From NCBI RefSeq assembly GCF_024213665.1, contig NZ_JANAVP010000014.1, positions 62,001 through 126,000 of the forward strand: DNA of 64,000 nt, given 5' to 3'. The notes below the pieces were generated by a model. That model was not told the DNA's origin. It saw only the letters and a program-made list of their open reading frames with translations, and ran no database searches. The position numbers and the translations under genes were made by a program. How positions within the stretch are numbered: position 1 is the stretch's first letter; every line of letters begins with the position of its first letter. This document shows, in pieces, positions 1 through 7,552 of the stretch. The stretch is from Streptomyces sp. A3M-1-3 (GTDB lineage Bacteria > Actinomycetota > Actinomycetes > Streptomycetales > Streptomycetaceae).

Positions 1-1
1 G

Positions 2-364
2 TCGCCTGCGCCGGCCCTCACTTTCGTGCAGGAGGAAGTGACGCTGCGGCGCCCCGTCGGAGGCAGAATCGTCCTACGCCGACAGATCGAACGCCTGCTG
101 GAGGTTGCCCAGTTCAGGAACGTTGAGATGCAGGTGATGCCAACGGACCGCGACGACCATGCAGGAATGGGCGGTCAGCTTCAGGTGCTGAAGTTCGGAG
201 ACGGTTCAGCGGTGGGCTACTCCGAGGCCCAGCTCATGAGCCGCCTGGTCCCCGATCCGAAACTGATCCAGGTCCTAGAGCTGCGGTATGGGATCATCCG
301 GGCCCAGGCTCTCAGCCCACGGGAGTCTCTGGCCTTCATCGAGAAAGTGCTGGGGGAGACATGA
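2..364 (+). CDS. DUF5753 (WhiJ/Scr1-like) regulator, C-terminal part, cut by window edge
   Basis: The frame is open from base 2 and the start lies outside the window. The visible part matches the C-terminal DUF5753 domain of WhiJ-like regulators: it has the E-E-V-x-L-R-R-P-V-G segment, the leucine-rich LLEVAQFRNVEMQVMP stretch and an acidic end, aligning closely with the complete paralogue at 45314-46129. The N-terminal helix-turn-helix is not in the window. The stop overlaps the ATG of the next gene (ATGA), as in the other two DUF5753/DUF397 pairs here. Family members are DNA-binding partners of a small DUF397 protein and affect development in Streptomyces; the target of this one is unknown. 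Confidence 0.85.
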   Translation, partial: SPAPALTFVQEEVTLRRPVGGRIVLRRQIERLLEVAQFRNVEMQVMPTDRDDHAGMGGQLQVLKFGDGSAVGYSEAQLMSRLVPDPKLIQVLELRYGIIRAQALSPRESLAFIEKVLGET

Positions 365-546
365 ACACTTCCGAGCTGGAGTGGACCAAGAGCAGCTACA
401 GCGCCAGTGACAGCAACGACTGCGTTGAGGTTGCCGCCGCCCCCGGTACGGTCCTCGTCCGCGACTCCAAGAACACCCAGGGCCCGCAGCTCGCCGTCAC
501 ACCGGCCGCGTGGACTGACTTCGTGGCGTACGCGGCAGGCCGCTGA
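361..546 (+). CDS. DUF397 domain protein (small partner of WhiJ-like regulator)
   Basis: This 61-residue protein carries the DUF397 signature: W-T-K-S-S-Y-S near the N-terminus, D-C-V-E-V-A in the middle and V-R-D-S-K followed by W-x-x-F-V near the end. It starts on the ATG that overlaps the stop of the DUF5753 gene, so the two are translationally coupled. DUF397 proteins are usually encoded next to DUF5753 regulators and are thought to modulate them, either as small effector or toxin-antitoxin-like partners. It converges with the toxin gene that ends at 551. Confidence 0.9.
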   Translation: MNTSELEWTKSSYSASDSNDCVEVAAAPGTVLVRDSKNTQGPQLAVTPAAWTDFVAYAAGR

Positions 547-550
547 CCGC

Positions 551-967
551 TCAGTCCGCGGTGCCCGGCTCGGCGACCCAGCGGGTCCACTGGCCTGTGA
601 TCTCGGCGATCATGTCGAAGTCGCCGTCGTAGTGAAGGATCGTCAGGCCCTCGTGCTCGGCGACGGCCGCGATGAGGAGGTCCGTGAAGGACAGGGCGCG
701 GTGGAAGCCGCGGGTCAGTGCCTCGTTCTGGATGGCCAGGGCGCGCTCGTGCTGCTCTTCATTGCAGAAGGCGTAGTCGAAGCCGCGTAGCCAGCTGCGG
801 AGGCGGGTGGCCTCCTCCTTGTTGCGCGCGCTGTAGACCATCTCGTACTCGATGGGTGCGCAAATGGCGAGGAGGCCGCGCTCCTCGAGATCGTCCAGGA
901 GCTCGGCCGCCACGTCGTTGCCCCAGCGGTACAAGGCGGACTTGTCGACGAGGAAGGCCGCCCTCAC
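551..967 (-). CDS. PIN-domain toxin (VapC-like)
   Basis: The protein has 138 residues from a GTG that overlaps the antitoxin stop (GTGA). The PIN-fold acidic residues are in place: D8 in the first strand (FLVDKSAL), E40/E42, D96 in FTDLLIAA and D114/D116 near the C-terminus. PIN toxins are Mg-dependent ribonucleases that cleave tRNA or rRNA and are blocked by the antitoxin encoded just upstream. The alternative in-frame upstream extension would run through the antitoxin gene in another frame and is not used. Substrate is not predictable. Confidence 0.88.
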   Translation of the reverse strand: MRAAFLVDKSALYRWGNDVAAELLDDLEERGLLAICAPIEYEMVYSARNKEEATRLRSWLRGFDYAFCNEEQHERALAIQNEALTRGFHRALSFTDLLIAAVAEHEGLTILHYDGDFDMIAEITGQWTRWVAEPGTAD

Positions 968-1221
968 GCGGCCTTCTTGGCGGACGCGGCGGGCGTCTTG
1001 CGCTTCAGGGTGCCGTCGCGGTTCTTGGGGCCGGTGGACTCCACGATCTCGGTGGTGTCGATCTCGCCGCTGCGGATCGCGTCCCGGAATTCCCGGCGCA
1101 GCCGGCGCTTCACGGCGTCCTCCATGGCGGCGCGTACAGCCGCGGCCTTGGTGGTGACGCCGTAGAGGCGCATGGCTTCCTCGACGACTTTGTCGTCGAG
1201 ATCGATGACGGTACGGGTCAT
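964..1221 (-). CDS. VapB-like antitoxin
   Basis: An 85-residue protein whose first 40 residues (MTRTVIDLDDKVVEEAMRLY, then an alanine-rich helix) look like the ribbon-helix-helix DNA-binding part of type II VapB antitoxins. The C-terminal half is basic and probably wraps around the toxin. The start ATG at 1221 follows an AGGAG site at a good distance. It is upstream of the PIN toxin gene with a 4-base overlap, the usual antitoxin-toxin order. Autoregulation is likely (see the repeat at 1243-1274). Confidence 0.87.
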   Translation of the reverse strand: MTRTVIDLDDKVVEEAMRLYGVTTKAAAVRAAMEDAVKRRLRREFRDAIRSGEIDTTEIVESTGPKNRDGTLKRKTPAASAKKAA

Positions 1222-1242
1222 GTTCACTCCTCTCCGTGATGT

Positions 1243-1274
1243 TGATATCGGCAGAGTCGTAAACGATGATATCG
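1243..1274. promoter_or_regulatory. Paired TGATATCG repeats upstream of vapB (candidate autoregulatory operator)
   Basis: TGATATCG occurs at 1243-1250 and again at 1267-1274, 24 bp apart, in an AT-rich patch 22-53 bp upstream of the antitoxin ATG. Each contains the palindrome GATATC. The position and repeated arrangement fit binding by a ribbon-helix-helix antitoxin. This is inferred from sequence only. Confidence 0.45.
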
Positions 1275-1354
1275 CGGCCGTGGGTACGGCAGCAGAGAGA
1301 AAATCGGATGAGCATCGGCGTGCGCCCGTCCGGAGGTTTCCGGGCCTGCGCCGC

Positions 1355-1382
1355 TTGACACGCAACCCCCGCGGGGTAATCT
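1355..1382 (+). promoter_or_regulatory. Probable promoter of the S10 operon
   Basis: A consensus -35 TTGACA (1355-1360) is followed after 16 bp by TAATCT (1377-1382), matching the TAnnnT form of a housekeeping -10. It is the best hexamer pair in the 545-bp gap before rpsJ and would give a leader of about 380 nt. Confidence 0.6.
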
Positions 1383-1766
1383 CTCCGGCCGCGATTGGCG
1401 TGCTGCGTGCCCCATATGGCACACTGACCAGGTTGCTCGGTTGAGTGCCGATGCTGCGCGCCTCCCGCCGGGAGGGCCGGAAGCGAGTCCCACAGTACTC
1501 GTCGCCTTATCTGCCTCCTGGGCAGCGCTGGGGCGGACGTACGGGAATCTTCCGGGAAGTGTCAGCGGGGTACCAGCCAGGCACCCGGTGGGTGTTCGCC
1601 CCCGATGCGTGGTCTATGGCCCGCACCCCCTTGGCAGGGAATTTCCTCGGAAATTTCTTTGGAGGGAGTGCGACACGCCCGACCGCGTGGGTCGGAGGGG
1701 GAGCGGTGTGATCAGCACAGCGTGCCGGGTTCCAGAGCGTTTCGAGAGACAGGACTACTAGTAGCC
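1383..1766 (+). other. Long untranslated leader of the S10 operon
   Basis: No convincing gene is present here. The stretch includes a CCTCCC/GGGAGG hairpin near 1460-1475 and an unusual AT-rich palindrome: GGAATTTCC at 1638-1646 and GGAAATTTC at 1649-1657, which can pair over nearly the whole length with one G-U. A long structured leader would fit regulation of ribosomal protein synthesis, but no known S10 leader class could be recognised by eye. Confidence 0.5.
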
Positions 1767-2075
1767 ATGGCGGGACAGAAGATCCGCATCCGGCTCAAGG
1801 CCTACGACCACGAGGTCATCGACTCCTCGGCGAAGAAGATCGTCGAGACGGTGACGCGTACTGGTGCGTCGGTCGCGGGCCCGGTGCCGCTGCCCACTGA
1901 GAAGAACGTGTACTGCGTCATCAAGTCGCCGCACAAGTACAAGGACTCGCGCGAGCACTTCGAGATGCGCACGCACAAGCGCCTGATCGACATCCTCGAC
2001 CCGACGCCCAAGACCGTTGACTCGCTGATGCGCCTGGACCTTCCGGCCGGCGTTGACATCGAGATCAAGCTCTGA
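1767..2075 (+). CDS. rpsJ: 30S ribosomal protein S10
   Basis: A 102-residue protein, the usual length of Streptomyces S10, beginning MAGQKIRIRLKAYDHEVID. S10 binds 16S rRNA in the small-subunit head and, as NusE, takes part in transcription antitermination. The start at 1767 is chosen over upstream in-frame codons because it matches the conserved family N-terminus. It is the first gene of the S10 operon, with rplC starting 14 bp downstream. Confidence 0.97.
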   Translation: MAGQKIRIRLKAYDHEVIDSSAKKIVETVTRTGASVAGPVPLPTEKNVYCVIKSPHKYKDSREHFEMRTHKRLIDILDPTPKTVDSLMRLDLPAGVDIEIKL

Positions 2076-2089
2076 GAGGCGCGGAGAAG

Positions 2090-2734
2090 ATGGCTAAGCA
2101 GATCAAGGGCGTCCTGGGCGAGAAGCTCGGCATGACCCAGGTCTGGGACGAGAACAACCGTGTCGTCCCGGTGACCGTCGTCAAGGCCGGGCCCTGCGTC
2201 GTTACCCAGGTCCGTAAGAACGACATCGACGGCTACGAGTCGGTCCAGATCGCCTTCGGCGAGATCGACCCTCGCAAGGTGAACAAGCCCCTCAAGGGTC
2301 ACTTCGCCAAGGCCGACGTGACCCCGCGCCGCCACCTGGTGGAGCTCCGTACCTCCGACGCCAGCGAGTACTCGCTCGGCCAGGAGATCACTGCCGAGGT
2401 GTTCGAGTCCGGCGTCAAGGTTGACGTCACGGGCAAGAGCAAGGGCAAGGGCTTCGCCGGTGTCATGAAGCGTCACAACTTCAAGGGCCTCGGCGCCGGT
2501 CACGGCACCCAGCGCAAGCACCGCTCTCCCGGCTCCATCGGTGGCTGCGCCACCCCTGGTCGTGTGTTCAAGGGCATGCGCATGGCGGGCCGCATGGGCA
2601 ACGAGCGGGTCACCACCCAGAACCTGACCATCCACGCCGTTGACGCGGAGAAGGGCCTGCTCCTCATCAAGGGCGCAGTTCCTGGTCCGAACGGCGGCCT
2701 CGTCCTGGTCCGCACCGCGGCCAAGGGGGCCTGA
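2090..2734 (+). CDS. rplC: 50S ribosomal protein L3
   Basis: The protein has 214 residues with the strongly conserved glycine-rich loop (GKGFAGVMKRHNFKGLGAGH, about residues 123-142) that reaches toward the peptidyl-transferase centre, and the N-terminal GEKLGMTQVW. L3 is an early-assembling 23S rRNA binder. It lies between rpsJ and rplD in S10-operon order. Confidence 0.98.
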   Translation: MAKQIKGVLGEKLGMTQVWDENNRVVPVTVVKAGPCVVTQVRKNDIDGYESVQIAFGEIDPRKVNKPLKGHFAKADVTPRRHLVELRTSDASEYSLGQEITAEVFESGVKVDVTGKSKGKGFAGVMKRHNFKGLGAGHGTQRKHRSPGSIGGCATPGRVFKGMRMAGRMGNERVTTQNLTIHAVDAEKGLLLIKGAVPGPNGGLVLVRTAAKGA

Positions 2735-2738
2735 GGAT

Positions 2739-3413
2739 ATGACCACCATTGACATTCTGTCGCCCTCCGGCGACAAGACCGGGACCGTAGAGCTCCCCGC
2801 CGAGATCTTCGACGCCAAGGTCAGCATCCCGCTGCTCCACCAGGTCGTCGTGGCGCAGCTGGCCGCCGCCCGTCAGGGCACGCACAAGGTCAAGCGTCGT
2901 GGCGAGGTCCGAGGCGGCGGCCGCAAGCCGTACCGCCAGAAGGGCACCGGCCGCGCGCGCCAGGGTTCGACCCGTGCCCCGCAGTTCGTCGGCGGTGGCG
3001 TTGTCCACGGCCCCACGCCGCGTGACTACTCCCAGCGGACCCCGAAGAAGATGAAGGCCGCCGCCCTGCGCGGTGCCCTCTCCGACCGGGCCCGCAACAG
3101 CCGTATCCACGTCGTCACCGGCGTGGTCGACGGCACGGTTTCCACCAAGGCCGTGAAGACCCTGCTGGGCAAGATCAGCGAGCGCCCCCGCGTGCTCCTG
3201 GTCGTCGAGCGGGCCGACGAGGCCGCGTGGCTTTCCGCCCGCAACCTGCCCCAGGTGCACCTCCTGGAGCCGGGCCAGCTGAACACGTACGACGTGCTCG
3301 TCTCTGACGACGTGATCTTCACGCAGGCTGCCTTCGAGTCCTTCGTGGCCGGTCCGGCCGCGTCTGCCAAGGCCGTCGCTTCTGAGGTTGAGCTCGAAGG
3401 GAGCGACGCCTGA
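2739..3413 (+). CDS. rplD: 50S ribosomal protein L4
   Basis: The protein has 224 residues. The RGGGRKPYRQKGTGRARQGS loop (about residues 55-78), which lines the peptide exit tunnel, identifies L4. ATG 2739 is used rather than upstream in-frame codons inside rplC because it starts the conserved MTTIDILSPSG. The stop overlaps the rplW start (TGATG). In enterobacteria L4 autoregulates the S10 operon; whether that holds here cannot be seen. Confidence 0.97.
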   Translation: MTTIDILSPSGDKTGTVELPAEIFDAKVSIPLLHQVVVAQLAAARQGTHKVKRRGEVRGGGRKPYRQKGTGRARQGSTRAPQFVGGGVVHGPTPRDYSQRTPKKMKAAALRGALSDRARNSRIHVVTGVVDGTVSTKAVKTLLGKISERPRVLLVVERADEAAWLSARNLPQVHLLEPGQLNTYDVLVSDDVIFTQAAFESFVAGPAASAKAVASEVELEGSDA

Positions 3414-3745
3414 TGAGCGAGGAAACTGCAGCGGTCGTCACCAGCAAGACCTTCACGGACCCCCGTGACATCCTGGTCAAGCCGGTGGTTTCCGAGAAGA
3501 GCTACGCGCTGCTGGACGAGAACAAGTACACGTTCGTCGTCGACCCGCGTGCCAACAAGACCCAGATCAAGCAGGCCGTCGAGGCGGTCTGGCCGGTCAA
3601 GGTCACCGGGGTCAACACGATCAACCGTCAGGGTAAGCGCAAGCGCACCAAGACCGGTTTCGGCAAGCGCGCCAACACCAAGCGCGCCATCGTGACCCTT
3701 GCCGAGGGCAACCGTATCGACATCTTCGGCGGCCAGGTCTCCTAA
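3413..3745 (+). CDS. rplW: 50S ribosomal protein L23
   Basis: A 110-residue protein with the L23 core: DILVKPVVSEKSYALLDENKY near the N-terminus and NRQGKRKRTKTGFG in the extended loop. L23 sits at the tunnel exit and docks trigger factor and SRP. Its start shares a base with the rplD stop. Confidence 0.97.
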   Translation: MSEETAAVVTSKTFTDPRDILVKPVVSEKSYALLDENKYTFVVDPRANKTQIKQAVEAVWPVKVTGVNTINRQGKRKRTKTGFGKRANTKRAIVTLAEGNRIDIFGGQVS

Positions 3746-3784
3746 CGGAGTCCTAGTCGTCCGGAATCGGACGAGGACTGAGAA

Positions 3785-4621
3785 ATGGGTATCCGCAAGT
3801 ACAAGCCGACGACCCCGGGCCGTCGTGGCTCCAGCGTCGCCGACTTTGTCGAGATCACGCGGTCCACGCCGGAGAAGTCGCTGGTCCGCCCCCTGCACAG
3901 CAAGGGCGGCCGTAACAACGCCGGTCGTGTGACCGTTCGCCACCAGGGCGGTGGCCACAAGCGCGCCTACCGAGTGATCGACTTCCGTCGTCACGACAAG
4001 GACGGCGTGCCGGCCAAGGTCGCGCACATCGAGTACGACCCGAACCGCACCGCGCGCATCGCGCTGCTGCACTACGCAGACGGCGAGAAGCGCTACATCA
4101 TCGCCCCGGCCAAGCTGAACCAGGGCGACCGGATCGAGAACGGCCCCGGCGCCGACATCAAGCCGGGCAACAACCTCCCGCTCCGCAACATCCCGGTCGG
4201 TACCACGATCCACGCGATCGAGATCCGTCCCGGTGGTGGCGCCAAGTTCGCCCGCTCTGCCGGTTCTTCCGTGCAGCTGCTGGCGAAGGAGGGCCAGTAC
4301 GCCCACCTGCGTATGCCGTCCGGTGAGGTCCGCCTCGTCGACGTCCGCTGCCGCGCCACTGTTGGCGAGGTCGGCAACGCCGAGCAGTCGAACATCAACT
4401 GGGGCAAGGCCGGCCGTATGCGCTGGAAGGGCGTCCGCCCGACCGTCCGCGGTGTCGCGATGAACCCGGTTGACCACCCGCACGGTGGTGGTGAGGGCAA
4501 GACCTCCGGTGGTCGTCACCCGGTCAGCCCGTGGGGTCAGAAGGAGGGTCGTACTCGGTCGCCGAAGAAGGCGTCCAACAAGTACATCGTCCGCCGCCGC
4601 AAGACGAACAAGAAGCGCTAG
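3785..4621 (+). CDS. rplB: 50S ribosomal protein L2
   Basis: The protein has 278 residues, typical of bacterial L2, with the N-terminal GIRKYKPTTPGRRG, the RNA-binding cores, and the C-terminal MNPVDHPHGGGEGKTSGG motif whose histidine is important for peptidyl transfer. It is followed 12 bp later by rpsS. Confidence 0.98.
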   Translation: MGIRKYKPTTPGRRGSSVADFVEITRSTPEKSLVRPLHSKGGRNNAGRVTVRHQGGGHKRAYRVIDFRRHDKDGVPAKVAHIEYDPNRTARIALLHYADGEKRYIIAPAKLNQGDRIENGPGADIKPGNNLPLRNIPVGTTIHAIEIRPGGGAKFARSAGSSVQLLAKEGQYAHLRMPSGEVRLVDVRCRATVGEVGNAEQSNINWGKAGRMRWKGVRPTVRGVAMNPVDHPHGGGEGKTSGGRHPVSPWGQKEGRTRSPKKASNKYIVRRRKTNKKR

Positions 4622-4633
4622 GAGCGGGTTTAG

Positions 4634-4915
4634 ATGCCGCGCAGTCTCAAGAAGGGGCCCTTCGTCGACGACCACCTCATCAAGAAGGTGGACGTACAGA
4701 ACGAAGCCGGTTCCAAGAACGTCATCAAGACCTGGTCCCGTCGCTCGATGATCATCCCGGCGATGCTGGGTCACACCATCGCGGTGCACAACGGCAAGAC
4801 GCATGTCCCGGTGTTCGTCACCGAGTCCATGGTCGGCCACAAGCTCGGCGAGTTTGCGCCGACCCGCACCTTCCGCGGCCACGTCAAGGACGACCGCAAG
4901 TCGAAGCGCCGCTAA
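4634..4915 (+). CDS. rpsS: 30S ribosomal protein S19
   Basis: A 93-residue protein with the S19 hallmarks MPRSLKKGPFVDDHL, RRSMIIPAMLGHTIAVHNG and GHKLGEFAPTRTF. S19 forms part of the small-subunit head near the A-site finger. It sits in S10-operon order between rplB and rplV. Confidence 0.98.
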   Translation: MPRSLKKGPFVDDHLIKKVDVQNEAGSKNVIKTWSRRSMIIPAMLGHTIAVHNGKTHVPVFVTESMVGHKLGEFAPTRTFRGHVKDDRKSKRR

Positions 4916-4956
4916 GGCGGGGTGCGAAGACTATGAACGACACCGAAGGGACAACC

Positions 4957-5304
4957 ATGGAAGCCAGGGCCCAGGCGCGGTACATCCGCGTCACGCCCAT
5001 GAAGGCCCGCCGCGTGGTGGACCTCATCCGTGGCATGGATGCCACGGAGGCCCAGGCGGTCCTGCGTTTCGCCCCGCAGGCCGCCAGCGTGCCGGTGGGC
5101 AAGGTGCTTGACAGCGCCATTGCCAACGCCGCGCACAACTACGACCACACGGACGCCTCCTCGCTGGTCATCAGCGAGGCTTACGTCGACGAGGGTCCGA
5201 CCCTGAAGCGGTTCCGTCCGCGTGCTCAGGGCCGTGCCTACCGGATCCGCAAGCGGACCAGCCACATCACCGTGGTCGTCAGCAGCAAGGAAGGAACCCG
5301 GTAA
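4957..5304 (+). CDS. rplV: 50S ribosomal protein L22
   Basis: A 115-residue protein with the L22 core (RYIRVTPMKARRVVDLIRG) and the C-terminal beta-hairpin (RFRPRAQGRAYRIRKRTSHI) that lines the exit tunnel, where macrolide-resistance changes map in other bacteria. Two starts are possible: ATG 4933 would add 8 residues (MNDTEGTT), but ATG 4957 has a GAAGGGA site about 6 bp upstream and matches the length I recall for the family, so it is preferred. Confidence 0.95.
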   Translation: MEARAQARYIRVTPMKARRVVDLIRGMDATEAQAVLRFAPQAASVPVGKVLDSAIANAAHNYDHTDASSLVISEAYVDEGPTLKRFRPRAQGRAYRIRKRTSHITVVVSSKEGTR

Positions 5305-6149
5305 TGGGCCAGAAGGTAAACCCGCACGGGTTCCGGCTCGGCATCACCACGGACTTCAAGTCCCGTTGGTACGCCGACAAGCTGTACAAGGACTACGTCA
5401 AGGAAGACGTCGCCATCCGTCGGATGATGACGTCCGGCATGGAGCGCGCCGGCATCTCGAAGGTTGAGATCGAGCGCACCCGTGACCGCGTGCGGGTGGA
5501 CATCCACACCGCGCGTCCCGGCATCGTCATCGGCCGCCGTGGCGCCGAGGCCGACCGCATCCGCGGCGACCTCGAGAAGCTCACGGGCAAGCAGGTCCAG
5601 CTGAACATCCTCGAGGTCAAGAACCCCGAGATGGACGCTCAGCTGGTTGCTCAGGCCGTTGCCGAGCAGCTCTCCTCCCGCGTCTCCTTCCGTCGCGCCA
5701 TGCGTAAGAGCATGCAGGGCACGATGAAGGCCGGCGCCAAGGGCATCAAGATCCAGTGCGGTGGCCGTCTCGGCGGCGCCGAGATGTCCCGCTCGGAGTT
5801 CTACCGCGAGGGCCGTGTGCCCCTGCACACGCTCCGCGCGAACGTCGACTACGGCTTCTTCGAGGCCAAGACGACCTTCGGCCGTATCGGCGTGAAGGTC
5901 TGGATCTACAAGGGCGACGTCAAGAACATCGCCGAGGTTCGCGCCGAGAACGCCGCGGCCCGTGCGGGTAACCGCCCGGCCCGTGGTGGCGGCGCCGGCG
6001 ACCGTCCGGCCGGTGGCCGTGGTGGTCGTGGTGGCGAGCGTGGCGGCCGCGGCCGCAAGCCGCAGCAGTCCGCGCCGGCTGCCGAGGCCCCCAAGGCCGA
6101 GGCTCCCGCCGCCGCTGCTCCGGCTGAGAGCACTGGAACGGAGGCCTGA
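5304..6149 (+). CDS. rpsC: 30S ribosomal protein S3 with RGG-rich tail
   Basis: The protein has 281 residues. The first ~210 are standard S3: GQKVNPHGFRLGI, the KH domain with GRRGAEADRIRGDL, and the RKSMQGTMKAGAKG/CGGRLGGAEM segments that form the mRNA entry helicase site. The last ~65 residues are a low-complexity tail rich in Arg and Gly (RGG-like repeats), then Ala/Pro/Glu, unlike the short tail of enterobacterial S3. The start overlaps the rplV stop. Confidence 0.97.
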   Translation: MGQKVNPHGFRLGITTDFKSRWYADKLYKDYVKEDVAIRRMMTSGMERAGISKVEIERTRDRVRVDIHTARPGIVIGRRGAEADRIRGDLEKLTGKQVQLNILEVKNPEMDAQLVAQAVAEQLSSRVSFRRAMRKSMQGTMKAGAKGIKIQCGGRLGGAEMSRSEFYREGRVPLHTLRANVDYGFFEAKTTFGRIGVKVWIYKGDVKNIAEVRAENAAARAGNRPARGGGAGDRPAGGRGGRGGERGGRGRKPQQSAPAAEAPKAEAPAAAAPAESTGTEA

Positions 6150-6154
6150 CCGAC

Positions 6155-6574
6155 ATGCTGATCCCTCGTAGGGTCAAGCACCGCAAGCAGCACCACCCCA
6201 AGCGCAGCGGTATGGCGAAGGGTGGCACTGAGGTCGCATTCGGCGAGTACGGCATCCAGGCGCTGACCCCGGCGTACGTGACGAACCGCCAGATCGAGGC
6301 TGCTCGTATCGCGATGACCCGCCACATCAAGCGTGGCGGCAAGGTCTGGATCAACATCTACCCGGACCGTCCGCTCACCAAGAAGCCTGCCGAGACCCGC
6401 ATGGGTTCCGGTAAGGGTTCCCCCGAGTGGTGGATCGCGAACGTCAAGCCCGGTCGGGTGATGTTCGAGCTGTCCTACCCGAACGAGAAGATTGCTCGTG
6501 AGGCGCTTACCCGCGCTGCTCACAAGCTTCCGATGAAGTGCCGGATTGTTCGGCGCGAGGCAGGTGAGTCGTGA
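6155..6574 (+). CDS. rplP: 50S ribosomal protein L16
   Basis: A 139-residue protein starting MLIPRRVKHRKQHHPKRSG, with GGTEVAFGEYGIQAL and the RMGSGKGSPEWWIANVKPGR loop at the tRNA-binding face. L16 binds near the A site of 23S rRNA and is needed for late assembly. Its stop overlaps the rpmC start. Confidence 0.98.
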   Translation: MLIPRRVKHRKQHHPKRSGMAKGGTEVAFGEYGIQALTPAYVTNRQIEAARIAMTRHIKRGGKVWINIYPDRPLTKKPAETRMGSGKGSPEWWIANVKPGRVMFELSYPNEKIAREALTRAAHKLPMKCRIVRREAGES

Positions 6575-6798
6575 TGGCGGCCGGTATCAAGGCGACCGAG
6601 CTGCGTGAGCTGAATGACGAGGAACTCGTCATCAAGCTTCGCGAGGCGAAGGAAGAGCTGTTCAAGCTCCGCTTCCAGGCGGCGACCGGGCAGCTCGAGA
6701 ACAACGGCCGGCTCAAGTCCGTCCGTAAGGACATCGCCCGGATCTACACCCTGATGCGTGAGCGCGAGCTGGGCATCGAGACGGTGGAGAGCGCCTGA
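6574..6798 (+). CDS. rpmC: 50S ribosomal protein L29
   Basis: A 74-residue, two-helix protein with the L29 pattern KATELRELNDEEL and KEELFKLRFQAATGQLENNG. ATG 6574 overlaps the rplP stop; a GTG three bases earlier is also in frame but ATG matches the family. L29 lies beside L23 at the tunnel exit. Confidence 0.97.
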   Translation: MAAGIKATELRELNDEELVIKLREAKEELFKLRFQAATGQLENNGRLKSVRKDIARIYTLMRERELGIETVESA

Positions 6799-7082
6799 TG
6801 AGCGAGAAGAATGTGACTGAGACGAACGAGAGCCGCGGCTTCCGCAAGACCCGTGAGGGTCTCGTCGTCAGCGACAAGATGGACAAGACCGTCGTCGTCG
6901 CTGTCGAGGACCGCGTGAAGCACGCGCTGTACGGCAAGGTCATCCGCCGTACCAACAAGCTCAAGGCGCACGACGAGCAGAACGCTGCCGGCGTCGGCGA
7001 CCGCGTCCTCATCATGGAGACGCGTCCGCTGTCGGCGACGAAGCGCTGGCGCATCGTCGAGATCCTCGAGAAGGCCAAGTAA
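6798..7082 (+). CDS. rpsQ: 30S ribosomal protein S17
   Basis: A 94-residue OB-fold protein with GLVVSDKMDKTVVVAVEDR, HALYGKVIRRTNKLKAHDE and the C-terminal RPLSATKRWRIVEI. S17 binds 16S rRNA early in assembly. It overlaps the rpmC stop and is followed by a hairpin-rich gap before rplN, probably the S10/spc boundary. Confidence 0.98.
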   Translation: MSEKNVTETNESRGFRKTREGLVVSDKMDKTVVVAVEDRVKHALYGKVIRRTNKLKAHDEQNAAGVGDRVLIMETRPLSATKRWRIVEILEKAK

Positions 7083-7084
7083 TT

Positions 7085-7153
7085 ACTTGAGGGGTTTCCC
7101 TCAAGTCAGTTCCGCCAGGCTCGGCGGGGGCTTCTTCACTGAAGCCCCCGCCG
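7085..7153 (+). terminator. Two consecutive strong hairpins between rpsQ and rplN
   Basis: Hairpin 1 has a perfect 9-bp stem (ACTTGAGGG 7085-7093 with CCCTCAAGT 7098-7106, 4-nt loop). Hairpin 2 has a perfect 13-bp stem (7122-7134 with 7141-7153, 6-nt loop) made mostly of G-C pairs. Neither is followed by a T-run. They mark the S10/spc junction and could act as an attenuator, partial terminator or RNA-processing site. Confidence 0.6.
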
Positions 7154-7181
7154 GGAACCGGCAGACAATCAGGAGATAGAC

Positions 7182-7550
7182 GTGATCCAGCAGGAGTCGC
7201 GACTGCGTGTCGCCGACAACACTGGTGCCAAGGAAATCCTTTGCATCCGTGTTCTCGGTGGCTCGGGTCGCCGCTACGCGGGCATCGGTGACGTCATCGT
7301 CGCCACCGTCAAGGACGCGATCCCCGGTGGCAACGTGAAGAAGGGTGACGTCGTCAAGGCCGTCATCGTTCGCACCGTCAAGGAGCGTCGTCGTCAGGAC
7401 GGCTCGTACATCCGCTTCGACGAGAACGCCGCCGTCATTCTGAAGAACGACGGCGACCCTCGCGGCACCCGTATCTTCGGCCCGGTGGGCCGTGAGCTGC
7501 GCGAGAAGAAGTTCATGAAGATCATCTCGCTCGCGCCGGAGGTGCTGTAA
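7182..7550 (+). CDS. rplN: 50S ribosomal protein L14
   Basis: A 122-residue protein from GTG 7182, beginning with the conserved MIQQESRLRVADNTGAKEI and containing the KKGDVVKAVIVRT strand and the C-terminal REKKFMKIISLAPEVL. L14 contacts the small subunit at bridge B8. It is the first gene after the hairpin gap, in spc order. Confidence 0.98.
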   Translation: MIQQESRLRVADNTGAKEILCIRVLGGSGRRYAGIGDVIVATVKDAIPGGNVKKGDVVKAVIVRTVKERRRQDGSYIRFDENAAVILKNDGDPRGTRIFGPVGRELREKKFMKIISLAPEVL

Positions 7551-7552
7551 GC

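Noticed and set aside
1638..1657. Terminator at the AT-rich palindrome in the S10 leader
   Set aside because: No T-run follows and it lies between the best promoter and rpsJ, so a full terminator would silence the operon.
3026..4882. Open frame of 618 codons antisense to rplD-rplW-rplB-rpsS
   Set aside because: Same reason: a mirror of ribosomal protein codon bias.
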